Assembly (NCBI GenBank): GCA_020073165.1
Contig: JAIQFP010000009.1
Location: 62,001 to 126,000, forward strand
Source of the DNA: Terriglobia bacterium
GTDB lineage: Bacteria > Acidobacteriota > Terriglobia > Terriglobales > Acidobacteriaceae
Length of the DNA: 64,000 nucleotides
Reading direction: 5' to 3'
Shown: positions 35,770-43,937 of the stretch, piece by piece
Position numbering within the stretch: position 1 is the first letter of the stretch
How the letters are laid out: every line of letters begins with the position of its first letter
The notes under the pieces: model-generated
Seen by the model: the letters and a program-made list of their open reading frames with translations, nothing else
What the model was told of the DNA's origin: nothing
Databases searched by the model: none
Made by a program: the position numbers and the translations under genes

Positions 35770-36738
35770 CTAGCTGAACGTCGGCAGTTTGACTAGGTCT
35801 TCGCGGGGCACCGACTCCAGCGGTTCGCCGGCTTTCTTCCACGCGGCCAGGCCGCCGACGATCACGAACGCGTTGAATCCCTTTTCCCGCAGCAGGTGCG
35901 CCACCCGGGCGCTGGTCGCTTCCCGCGCTCAAGTACAGTACAGGTAAATGTCTTTGTCCTTGGGCAGAGTCTTCAGTTCCTCGGCCAGATTGTTCGGCTC
36001 GATGCGGATGGAGCCTTTGATGCGAGCCGATCCGGCGTCGTAGTAGCCGTGGCTGCGGACATCCACGAGGAGCATCTTGCCACGCCCTTCCGATGCCAGC
36101 TTGTGCGCCAGTTCCTCCACCTGTACCCGCGGCACCACGCGATAGATCGCGTGTTTACGATAGAGCCAGACTCGATACACGATGTAGGCGATGAGCACCA
36201 CCAGCAGCACTTCCTCGAAGACCCGCCCTGCGGTCTGGAAGCCGCGCGTGATGGCAGCCAGAAAATCGCGGAACACATAACCAAGGCCGAAGTAGGCCGA
36301 GGTGTAGAGAGTTGCCCCAGCCAGATCGAGGCGCAGGAACTGCTGCGGACGCATCTTCATGCTCCCGGCCAGCGGCGGTGCCATGGTATTGACGCCGGGG
36401 ATGAACTTGGCGAGCACCAGAGTAATCTTGCCGCGTTTGTAGAAAGATTCCGCTGAGCGCAGGATGCAGGTCTCGGGATTCGCCGAGACCTTGCAAAGAA
36501 GGCCGAGCAGCGCCCATCCCATGGAGCGTCCCAGCAAGTACAACACCGAGTCGCCCAGCAGCATGGCGCACAGGGCGAGAAGCCACACCACCGGGCTCAG
36601 GATTCCGGACGCTACGGCTGCGCCACCGGCTACTAGCGCTAACGCCGCCGGGCAGGGGAGTCCCACGGCCTCGGCGAAGACAATCCCGGTGACCAGGAGG
36701 TATCCGTGGCGGGCGATCAGAGCCAAAAGGTAATTCAT
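35770..36738 (-). CDS. DedA-family membrane protein fused to rhodanese, probable selenoprotein (TGA = Sec270)
   Basis: 322 residues if the in-frame TGA (35929-35931) is read as selenocysteine. Residues about 1-195 are a DedA/SNARE-associated membrane domain with several helices and the family motif FIPGVNTMAPPLAG. Residues about 205-318 are a rhodanese domain (LLVDVRSHGYYDAGSARIKG). Its active-site loop reads Y-L-Y-C268-T-U270-A-R-E-A-T-S-A-R-V. After the TGA the frame stays open for 52 codons with the normal end of the fold (FVIVGGLAAWKKAGEPL) before TAG at 35770. A GC-rich hairpin with a CGGGU loop begins 16 nt after the TGA. The alternative is a nonsense mutation giving a 269-residue protein cut in the active site. 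Confidence 0.7.
35898..35931 (-). promoter_or_regulatory. Candidate bacterial SECIS element following the in-frame TGA
   Basis: On the minus strand the TGA (35931-35929) is followed by 16 nt and then the hairpin GCGCC-CGGGU-GGCGC (35912-35898). Its distance and its small G-rich apical loop resemble the fdhF SECIS of E. coli, where a short stem with a loop containing GGU binds SelB. The stem is GC-rich like its surroundings, so by itself it is weak evidence. Confidence 0.5.
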
Positions 36739-36776
36739 GGGCTGAAGCGAGCCAGACGCGAAGCGTCAGTATAAAC

Positions 36777-36801
36777 AAAAGGGGCGGCACAGGGCCGCCC
36801 C
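36777..36801 (-). terminator. Intrinsic terminator of the 36825-37166 gene
   Basis: An 8-bp stem GGGGCGGC/GCCGCCCC (36781-36788 with 36794-36801) around a 5-nt loop. On the minus strand it is followed by TTTTGTTTA. It lies 23 bp past the stop of the minus-strand gene and 39 bp before the start of the DedA gene. Confidence 0.75.
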
Positions 36802-36824
36802 GGATCCAGAGAACAATGGACCAC

Positions 36825-37166
36825 CTACTTCTTCATAGTATCGTCCTTGGCCATTTTCTCCTTCATCATGCTGACCTTCATCACGTGGATCGCGTTCTTG
36901 TCGGCGTACACATGAGCGCTCAGCGACACGTGGTGGTTTTCATGGCCCTTCACAGCCTCGGGGTTCATGATGTCCCAGGACTTCTGGTCCTTGTCGTTCA
37001 CGAAGGTGTACTTGTCACCGTCGGCTTTGATGGTTCCCTTGAGCGTCTTCAATGGGGCGGCTGCGGCTTTATCCTTCTTTTCCATTCCCCCCATTTGGTC
37101 CTGCGCGACCACAGCCACGCTGAGGAGAACCGAGATCGCCAGTAAACATACCAATAGCTTCTTCAT
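36825..37166 (-). CDS. Small secreted protein, DUF5818-like
   Basis: 113 residues from ATG 37166, which begins a signal peptide (MKKLLVCLLAISVLL, cleavage after VAQ). The mature part is a small beta-rich domain (LKTLKGTIKADGDKYTFVND...WDIMNPEAVKGHENHHVSLSA in pieces) resembling DUF5818, common in Acidobacteriota and possibly OB-like. The tail is rich in Met and Lys. Function unknown. It has its own terminator, so it is monocistronic. Confidence 0.7.
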   Translation of the reverse strand: MKKLLVCLLAISVLLSVAVVAQDQMGGMEKKDKAAAAPLKTLKGTIKADGDKYTFVNDKDQKSWDIMNPEAVKGHENHHVSLSAHVYADKNAIHVMKVSMMKEKMAKDDTMKK

Positions 37167-37304
37167 TGATGGAGACTCCATTCTGGGATTGAAACTGCCG
37201 AACTTGGATTAAACTGCCGACTAGAGTACGACACCTTGGGCACTTTGGATTGGTCGGCTGGTTTTAACCCGTGACGCATTGTAATACAGGAGAGCGAAAG
37301 CACA

Positions 37305-37694
37305 ATGTCATTTGCAAGCGAACGCCGCTACATCAATCTGCCCACGCGTCAAGCACCACTACCATTTAGCGACGCTGTCCTGGTGGGCGAGACCCTGTAC
37401 CTGGCAGGGCGAATCGGTCTCGATCCCGCAACCGGCCTGGTTCCCGCCGACATGCAAGAAGAACTGAATCTGCTATTTGGCGGCCTCAAGGCCGTGCTGG
37501 CGCAGGCCGACATGACCATGGATGACTTGGTCTGGGTGCAGGTGTTTTCGTCTGATATGACTTTGTGGGAGCGATTTAACGTGGAATACCTCAAGCATTT
37601 CTCGAGGGATTTGCCGGCAAGAGCTTTTCTGGGCTCGGGTCCACTGTTCAAGGGGGCGCGCTTTGAGATAAATGGGATTGCAGTAAGGGGGTAG
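37305..37694 (+). CDS. RidA-family imine deaminase
   Basis: 129 residues of the YjgF/YER057c/UK114 fold, which hydrolyses reactive enamine/imine intermediates released by PLP enzymes. Family landmarks are LYLAGRIGLDPATG, the dimer region DLVWVQVFSSDM, and PARAFLGSGPLFKGARFEING with the substrate-binding Arg in PAR and the terminal E-I-x-x-I-A. It stands alone, divergent from the secreted protein gene. Confidence 0.9.
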   Translation: MSFASERRYINLPTRQAPLPFSDAVLVGETLYLAGRIGLDPATGLVPADMQEELNLLFGGLKAVLAQADMTMDDLVWVQVFSSDMTLWERFNVEYLKHFSRDLPARAFLGSGPLFKGARFEINGIAVRG

Positions 37695-37757
37695 CAGGCG
37701 CCGTTCAAGGTGCACGGCGTCGGCGCCGTTCTCAGTACTCCCAGCGGCTCAAGATTC

Positions 37758-38747
37758 TTATTTCTCCCGTGCCACCACAAACTCCGGCGCCCACAACAGA
37801 GCGCGCTTGATTTCACTGGGAGGGAAGCTGCAGATAGCGTTGCGGGCCAGTTCGGCGTACTGCATGGCGCGGGCGTTGGCGGCCTCCAGCGAACCGTAGC
37901 GGTTGAGGACTTCGAGGATCTCCGCGTGGGTGACGCCATCGAAAGCCCGCTCTCGCAACACCGCCTCAATCAATCTCTTTTCCTGTGACGTGCAACGCTC
38001 CAGCGCGTGGATGACCGCCATGGTGACTTTGCCTTCGCGCAGATCGCTGGCTACCGGCTTGCCCAGCACGCTCTCGGAAGCGGTCAGATCGAGCACATCG
38101 TCCACAATCTGGAAGGCCATGCCCAGGTCGCGTCCGTACTGCGCCAGGCTCTCCTCTTGCTCCGGCGTTGCGCCGCCTAGGATTCCACCCATGCGCATGC
38201 ACACCGAGAAGAGGCAAGCCGTCTTGCGGAAGATCAGGTCGAAGTACTCGTCGAGCGAGATGAGCCTGCCCAGCTTTTCCATCTGCAGCAGTTCGCCTTC
38301 GACCATCTGTTGGGTGAGCTCGATTAGCGTATCGAGAATGCGGAAATTGCGCTCCTGCACTGCCACCTTGAAGGCCTGCATGTACAGCCAGTCGCCGGCC
38401 AGCACACAGCGGGAGTTGCCCCATTGCGTGTTGGCCGCGGGTCGCCCCCGCCGGGTTTGGGCCTCATCAATAATGTCGTCGTGCACCAGCGTGGCGGTGT
38501 GAATGATCTCGACCACCGCGCCTAGTTTGATGGCTCCGCGTCCCTCGTAATTCAACAGCTTTGCCGAAAGCAACAGCAGCGCCGGACGAATGCGCTTGCC
38601 GCCGCCGCCACGGAGATATTCGCCAATCTCGGTAATGGCTTCGACGTTTGAGACGGTGTCACGCCCGAACTCGCGTTCGATGGCTGACAGGTCTTCGCGT
38701 AACAGTTCGAAGACTTCCTTGCCGTTGATGGTGGCTGGGCTGCTCAA
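37758..38747 (-). CDS. Trans-polyprenyl diphosphate synthase (IspB-like)
   Basis: 329 residues of an all-helical prenyltransferase. The first Asp-rich motif DDIIDEAQTRRG and the second DDVLDLT bind the Mg-diphosphate substrates. KRIRPALLLLSAKL matches the family. It probably makes a C40-C50 chain for menaquinone or ubiquinone. It is the last gene of the minus-strand run metG-tatD-yajQ. Confidence 0.92.
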   Translation of the reverse strand: MSSPATINGKEVFELLREDLSAIEREFGRDTVSNVEAITEIGEYLRGGGGKRIRPALLLLSAKLLNYEGRGAIKLGAVVEIIHTATLVHDDIIDEAQTRRGRPAANTQWGNSRCVLAGDWLYMQAFKVAVQERNFRILDTLIELTQQMVEGELLQMEKLGRLISLDEYFDLIFRKTACLFSVCMRMGGILGGATPEQEESLAQYGRDLGMAFQIVDDVLDLTASESVLGKPVASDLREGKVTMAVIHALERCTSQEKRLIEAVLRERAFDGVTHAEILEVLNRYGSLEAANARAMQYAELARNAICSFPPSEIKRALLWAPEFVVAREK

Positions 38748-38816
38748 GCTTCTCCGAATGCCTTTCTCTGCGACCTTCGCGCTGCCTCTGCGTCCTTTGC
38801 GGTTTGAGGGGTGTCT

Positions 38817-39314
38817 TTAGTTTGTCCGGTAATTCGTAAACTGCATGTCAATCCCAAAGTCCTGCTGCCGGAGCAAGGCGATGATTTCCTGCAGGGCGTC
38901 GCGGTCTTTGCCGCTCACCCGCACCAGGTCGCCCTGGATCGAGGCTTGCACCTTCTTCTTCGAATTCTTGATGAGCTTGACGATTTCGCGCGCCTTTTCG
39001 ATGGGGATCCCCTGCTGCATGGTGATGCGTTGCTTGGCCGCCCCGCCCAGCGATGACTCGATCACTCCGTAGGTCAAGCCTTTCAGGGGGACTCCGCGCT
39101 TCGCTAGCTTTTGCTGGAAGACGTCGTTTACCGCTTTAAGCTTGAACTCGTCGATCGAGTGCAGCACGATGGCATCCTTGCCCTCGAGTTCAATGTTTGA
39201 CTTCGAGTCTTTCAAGTCGAAGCGGGTATGGATTTCCTTCAACGCCTGCTGGATGGCGTTGGAGACCTCTTGCAAGTCGATCCTGCTCACAATGTCAAAA
39301 GTATTCTCAGGCAT
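38817..39314 (-). CDS. yajQ: YajQ-family nucleotide-binding protein
   Basis: 165 residues with two ferredoxin-like domains. The family signatures are FDIVSRIDLQEVSNAIQQAL, TRFDLKDSKS and the end GIDMQFTNYR. YajQ relatives bind cyclic di-GMP, tRNA or GTP, and in Xanthomonas one acts as a c-di-GMP-responsive co-regulator. It lies between tatD and the prenyl synthase gene. Confidence 0.95.
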   Translation of the reverse strand: MPENTFDIVSRIDLQEVSNAIQQALKEIHTRFDLKDSKSNIELEGKDAIVLHSIDEFKLKAVNDVFQQKLAKRGVPLKGLTYGVIESSLGGAAKQRITMQQGIPIEKAREIVKLIKNSKKKVQASIQGDLVRVSGKDRDALQEIIALLRQQDFGIDMQFTNYRTN

Positions 39315-39367
39315 GTTCAGTCAATTGAATAGATTAGCGCGCCCCGGCGGAAGATGCACCTAACAAG

Positions 39368-40180
39368 CTAAATGGAGTTGGCCTTTTCGTGAAGTGAAAA
39401 GAAACGATAGAAGTTCCGCGTAGTTCGAATACCGACCTCCTCGGCGGAAAGCCCGCGAACTTCCCCCAATTGCCGCGCGACTTCTTTGACGAAGGCGGGT
39501 TCGTTGCGCTTGCCACGGTTGGGGACGGGAGCGAGAAACGGCGAATCAGTCTCGATCAGCATGCGGTCAAGTGGCACTTCCTTCGCGGCGTCCCGAATCA
39601 GCTGGGCCTTGGGAAAAGTCACGTTCCCGGCGAAAGAAATCATGAACCCCATGTCGAGCGCTCGCTTGGCATGAGCCCAGGTGCCGGTGAAGCAATGCAA
39701 AATGCCGCCCAGGCCATGCGGTGACCACTGTTCCTGGAGCAATTTGAGGCAATCCTCCCAGGCATTGTCGCTGCCCTCGGAAGGACGGCAGTGGATTACG
39801 ACCGGCAACTTGGCGGCAGCTGCCATCTGCAGTTGACGCAGAAACACCTGCCACTGTACGTCGCGCGGGGAGTGGTCGTAAAAATAATCCAGGCCAATCT
39901 CGCCCCATGCGATCACCTTGGGCCGCTTTGAGAGTTGCGCGAGCTCGTCGAAGTCCGCATCATTTGCCAGCTTGGCTTCGTGGGGATGAATGCCGATGGT
40001 GGCATAAATGAAGCTGTGTTTTTCCGCGAGCCGAATCCCGCAATCGAGCGACCCCGGCCCGGTGCCACTGCCGATGGCGACGATGGTCCGTACACCCGCG
40101 TTTTGGGCCCGCTCCAATACCGCAGCCCGATCGGCGTCGAACTGCTCCATCTCGAGATGGGCGTGGGAATCTACAAACAT
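39368..40180 (-). CDS. tatD: TatD-family metal-dependent deoxyribonuclease
   Basis: 270 residues of the amidohydrolase TIM barrel. The metal ligands appear as VDSHAHLE at the N-terminus, GEIGLDYFYD, VIHCRPSEGSD, HCFTGTW and LIETDSPFLAP. TatD enzymes degrade DNA 3' to 5' and are tied to repair or quality control. It follows metG by about 95 bp, a common bacterial arrangement. Confidence 0.94.
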   Translation of the reverse strand: MFVDSHAHLEMEQFDADRAAVLERAQNAGVRTIVAIGSGTGPGSLDCGIRLAEKHSFIYATIGIHPHEAKLANDADFDELAQLSKRPKVIAWGEIGLDYFYDHSPRDVQWQVFLRQLQMAAAAKLPVVIHCRPSEGSDNAWEDCLKLLQEQWSPHGLGGILHCFTGTWAHAKRALDMGFMISFAGNVTFPKAQLIRDAAKEVPLDRMLIETDSPFLAPVPNRGKRNEPAFVKEVARQLGEVRGLSAEEVGIRTTRNFYRFFSLHEKANSI

Positions 40181-40181
40181 A

Positions 40182-40271
40182 GTCGTTGGTCGCTAGTCGT
40201 TGGTCGTAGGTTAAAGCCTAGTGTAGCCGCCTGTGTTGTTTGCCATCGACCAGCGACTAGCGACCAACGAC
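40182..40271. repeat. Long inverted repeat between metG and tatD
   Basis: Left arm 40182-40206 and right arm 40247-40271 are complementary over 24 of 25 bases. Each arm is itself built from the repeated words GTCGTTGGTCG and GCTAGTCG. The RNA would fold into a long hairpin with a 40-nt loop between two genes of one operon. Confidence 0.75.
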
Positions 40272-40275
40272 CGAT

Positions 40276-42273
40276 TCACTTCAATCTCGTCCCCACCGGA
40301 ACATCCTCCAGAAATCCGCACAGCACCGGCTTGCCGCCCTCGGCGGAGGCGGCCACGATCATTCCGTTCGACTCCAGCCCGCGCAGCTTGCGGGGGGCGA
40401 GATTGACCACGATCACTACTTTGCGCCCGATGAGCGTCTCTGGGGCATAGGCCTCGGCGATCCCGGCGACGACCTGCCGCACCTCTGTGCCCAAGTCAAC
40501 TTCCAGCCGCAAGAGCTTGTCCGCGCCTTTTACTTTTTCAGCGACTTTGACCTGGCCAACACGCAGTTCGACCTTGGCGAAGTCTTCGATGCTGATTTTG
40601 CCGTCGGGCAGGGAAGCGGCCGAGGTTGGTGGCGGCACGCTGGCGACGGGGGTTGGCGCAACCGGCTTGGCTTCCGCCGTGGCGGGAGCGCTACGTTGCT
40701 GCTCTTCCATCTTCTGCATCCTTTCGATGGTGCTCTTGTCGGCACGCGGGAATACCGCCTCCACCGTGCCCAGCTTCGTGCCGAGATGAAGCTGTCCCCA
40801 CTTCAGGTCCGACAACGAGAACTTCTTGATATCGCCCAGCCCCATTTGCGCCCAGATCTTCGCGGTCGCCTCCGGGATGACGGGATGGGCCAGGGCAGTG
40901 ACAATACGCAAGGCCTCCGCGCTGGTGTAGAGAACCGTAGCCAGCCGCGCCCGGCTCTCTTCATCCTGCTTGTCGCCGAGTGACCAGGGCTCATTCTCGA
41001 CAATGTATTTGTCGACCGCGGCGACCAAGCCCCAGGCCAGTTCCAGCGCGCGCGAGAACTGGTACTGATCGAACAGCGCGTTGTACTCTGCGATCGCCCG
41101 GCGGGCGGTTTCCGCAATCGCATCGTCCGCCGGGGTATGCGCCGCGGTGTGCGACGGATAAGGTACTTCACCGTGGAAATAGCGGGTGATCATGGCCAGC
41201 GTTCGGCTGGCGAGATTACCCAGTCCGTTAGCGAGGTCGGCGTTGTAGCGCTGCACCAGCGCGTCGAAGGAAAACGATCCGTCCTGTCCGAAGACAATTT
41301 CCCGCAGCAGGAAATAACGCAGCGCATCCGCCCCCAGCACGTCGAGAATCGTCTCGGCGCGCACGATGTTGCCGCGCGACTTGGACATCTTGTTTTCTTC
41401 GAACAGTAGCCAGCCGTGCGCCATGATCCCCTTGGGCAAAGGAACTCCGGCCGCCATCAGGAACGCCGGCCAGTACACGCAATGGAAGCGCACGATTTCC
41501 TTGCCGATCATCTGCACGTCGGCCGGCCAGAACTTGTCATAAAGCTTGGTATCGGATGAGCCGTAGCCGAGTGCGGTGATGTAGTTTGATAAGGCATCCA
41601 GCCAGACGTAGATCACGTGCTTGGGATCATCCGGCACCGGAATGCCCCATGAAAAAGTGCTGCGGCTCACCGACAGGTCGCGCAGTCCCGAGCGCACGAA
41701 CGACGTTACTTCATTGCGCCGGGTTTCGGGCCGGATGAAGTCTGGCTGCTCGCTGTAAAGCCGCAGCAACTTGTCTTCAAAGGCCGAGAGCTTGAAGAAG
41801 TAGTTCTCTTCCTGCACGGTTTCCGTGGGACGGCTGCATTCGGGGCAAGGCGCGCCGGGGCCCACCGCATCCACGTAGAGTTCGTCGAACACGCAGTATT
41901 GGCCAGTGTAGTGGCCTTTGTAGATGTAACCGTTGTCGCGGATACGGCGCCACAGTGCCTGCACTCCGTACTTGTGGCGGTCGGAGGTGGTGCGGATGTA
42001 GTCGTCGTAGGCCAGGCCCATCCGGTCCCACAGCGCGCGGAACTGGGCCGATACTTCGTCGGTGAGTTGCTGCGGAGTCTTGCCTGCGGCCTGCGCGGCA
42101 CGCTCGATTTTCTGGCCGTGTTCGTCGGTGCCGGTCAGGAAATAGGTCTCTGCCCCCAGCATGCGCTGCCGGCGCGCGATAGCGTCGCACGCAATGGTGG
42201 TGTAGGCGTGCCCGATGTGGGGGCGCGCGTTGACGTAATAAATCGGGGTCGTGATGTAGAACTTCCGGCTCAT
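40276..42273 (-). CDS. metG: Methionyl-tRNA synthetase
   Basis: Class I synthetase charging tRNA-Met. 665 residues: HIGH-type motif PHIGHAYTT at the start, a connective insert with a zinc site (CPEC; only one Cys pair is obvious), the KMSKS loop ENKMSKSRGN near 297, a helical anticodon domain, then a Pro/Ala-rich linker (about 530-560) and a C-terminal EMAP/Trbp111 tRNA-binding domain (about 562-665). The C-terminal domain dimerises the enzyme. Confidence 0.96.
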   Translation of the reverse strand: MSRKFYITTPIYYVNARPHIGHAYTTIACDAIARRQRMLGAETYFLTGTDEHGQKIERAAQAAGKTPQQLTDEVSAQFRALWDRMGLAYDDYIRTTSDRHKYGVQALWRRIRDNGYIYKGHYTGQYCVFDELYVDAVGPGAPCPECSRPTETVQEENYFFKLSAFEDKLLRLYSEQPDFIRPETRRNEVTSFVRSGLRDLSVSRSTFSWGIPVPDDPKHVIYVWLDALSNYITALGYGSSDTKLYDKFWPADVQMIGKEIVRFHCVYWPAFLMAAGVPLPKGIMAHGWLLFEENKMSKSRGNIVRAETILDVLGADALRYFLLREIVFGQDGSFSFDALVQRYNADLANGLGNLASRTLAMITRYFHGEVPYPSHTAAHTPADDAIAETARRAIAEYNALFDQYQFSRALELAWGLVAAVDKYIVENEPWSLGDKQDEESRARLATVLYTSAEALRIVTALAHPVIPEATAKIWAQMGLGDIKKFSLSDLKWGQLHLGTKLGTVEAVFPRADKSTIERMQKMEEQQRSAPATAEAKPVAPTPVASVPPPTSAASLPDGKISIEDFAKVELRVGQVKVAEKVKGADKLLRLEVDLGTEVRQVVAGIAEAYAPETLIGRKVVIVVNLAPRKLRGLESNGMIVAASAEGGKPVLCGFLEDVPVGTRLK

Positions 42274-42300
42274 TTGAGTGTGCGCGTTCTGCTAACAGCA

Positions 42301-42367
42301 GACGCAGCAAGCTGCGTCTCTACTGCCGACAGACATTCTTTGTAGAGACGTTGCTTGCAACGTCTCT
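42301..42367. repeat. Pair of palindromes of the GAGACG repeat family
   Basis: Two near-perfect palindromes in the gap between larC and metG: GACGCAGC-AA-GCTGCGTC (42301-42318) and AGAGACGTTGC-TT-GCAACGTCTCT (42344-42367). They share the flanking word GTCTCTAC/GTAGAGAC. A related palindrome occurs inside argS at 45580-45598. Confidence 0.65.
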
Positions 42368-42379
42368 GCTCCTGTCAGC

Positions 42380-43750
42380 TCAGACCTTCCGGTCCTGTAA
42401 GTACGCCTGAAGCGCCTCCTGCATCACGCTTTTCAGCGGGACATGATGTTCCGCCGCGATCCGCCGGCAATCTTCATATTCCGGCGCATAGTTCGTAATC
42501 GTGCCGTTCATGCTCGCCACCTTCAAGCGCACATCGCCCCAGCGCGTGGCCACGCTCACCCAATTCCGAGCCAGGGCTTGCCGCCGCTCCTCGCGCCGCC
42601 GCACGCCCAGCGTGGTTGTCTCGGTAAACATCAGTTGCGTGAGCTCCGCCGCGTCCTCGGGCCGGCACAGTACTGTCAGCAGCATTCCAGGACGGTTCTT
42701 CTTCATCTGCACCGGCACGCCGAAAGCATCGAGGGCGCCTTCTTCCAGCAGACGGTCCATCACGTAGCCGAAAACCTGGGGGTTGAGATCGTCGAGATTT
42801 GCTTCGAGCACTGTGATGGCTTCTTGCGAAGTGTTGGCCGCCAGCTCAGGCCGTGCCTCGCCGATGGTCAGCCGGACCACATTGGCATGTCCCGCAAAAT
42901 CGCGCGTGCCTGCGCCGTATCCAATCTTCTCGATCTTCATCTCTGGAAATGGCGAGAAGCGCTTCGCGAGCGTTCTGACAATAGCTGCACCGGTCGGAGT
43001 GACCAGCTCCGCCTGAATGCCGGAGGAATAGACCGGCGCATGCTTCAGCAGTTCCAGCGTGGCGGGCGCCGGGACGGGAAGCGTTCCGTGCGCACACTTC
43101 ACCGTGCCGCCCCCGATATTGAGCGAGGAACACACAATCTCATCAACGCCCAGGGCTTCGGCGCCGACTGCGGCGCAGACGATGTCGACCATGGCGTCCA
43201 CGGCGCCAACCTCATGGAAATGGATTTTCTCGATGTCACTGTTGTGAATCTGCGCTTCCGCCGAACCCAGCGCTTCGAAGGCGACGATCGCTGTCTTCTT
43301 CGCCGTTTCGCTGATCGGGGCCTTGCCGATGATTCCGCGAATCTCTTTCAGCCCGCGGCCATGCCCATGCTCGTGTGCAGCGGACACTCCTGCCCACGAA
43401 GGTTCCTGCGTGAAGTTGTGCTCGCGCAGTTCCACAGCTTCGTGCTCGTGTCCATGGTCATGCTCGTAATGGTGATGCCCAGGTTCGCGATCGTGCTGAT
43501 GCTGGTGTGCCTGCCCGTGCTGTTCCCAATACACCTCACGGGGAAGGTCCTTTTCCCCGTGCGAGTACACATCCACCTTAGTCGCGCTGATGCCGCTGCG
43601 GTTAACCCGCGAGATCTCCAAGCGTGCCCCGATGTCGAGCGCCGCAACGGTCGCCTCAAGAACCCGCGGCGGGACTCCGGCATCCACGAGCGCGCCCAGG
43701 AACATGTCGCCGCTCATGCCGGAAAAACAATCGAGGTAGGCAATGCGCAT
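42380..43750 (-). CDS. larC: Nickel-pincer cofactor biosynthesis protein LarC
   Basis: 456 residues. LarC is a CTP-dependent cyclometallase that inserts nickel into the pincer cofactor of lactate racemase and related enzymes. Family landmarks are MRIAYLDCFSGMSGDM, HFHEVGAVDAMVDIVCA, GTLPVPAPATLELLK and LEANLDDLNPQ. A His-rich insert of about 25 residues (about 80-135) may store or shuttle nickel. ATG 43750 is chosen as the conserved start. larA, larB and larE are not in the window. Confidence 0.92.
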   Translation of the reverse strand: MRIAYLDCFSGMSGDMFLGALVDAGVPPRVLEATVAALDIGARLEISRVNRSGISATKVDVYSHGEKDLPREVYWEQHGQAHQHQHDREPGHHHYEHDHGHEHEAVELREHNFTQEPSWAGVSAAHEHGHGRGLKEIRGIIGKAPISETAKKTAIVAFEALGSAEAQIHNSDIEKIHFHEVGAVDAMVDIVCAAVGAEALGVDEIVCSSLNIGGGTVKCAHGTLPVPAPATLELLKHAPVYSSGIQAELVTPTGAAIVRTLAKRFSPFPEMKIEKIGYGAGTRDFAGHANVVRLTIGEARPELAANTSQEAITVLEANLDDLNPQVFGYVMDRLLEEGALDAFGVPVQMKKNRPGMLLTVLCRPEDAAELTQLMFTETTTLGVRRREERRQALARNWVSVATRWGDVRLKVASMNGTITNYAPEYEDCRRIAAEHHVPLKSVMQEALQAYLQDRKV

Positions 43751-43937
43751 AAGTTCAATACCAGGTGTCATCCCGAACCGGCGTCCGGCCCGGATAGGGG
43801 CTTCCGCGTACTCACTGCTGCGTGCGAAGCCGCAGGGATAGTCTTTCATCATAGGGAACGCTGTACCCTCCGTCAAACTACGCTCCGCCGCGCAGTTTGC
43901 TACAATCACTATTTTCCTCAACAGCTTAGAGGGACTC

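Noticed and set aside
35929-35931. Treating the TGA in the DedA-rhodanese gene as a simple stop or pseudogene
   Set aside because: Conserved rhodanese sequence continues in the same frame for 52 codons without another stop, which is unlikely for a decaying gene. It remains the main alternative and is listed as such.
40182-40271. CRISPR array
   Set aside because: Only two arms in inverted, not direct, orientation and no regular spacers; no cas genes.
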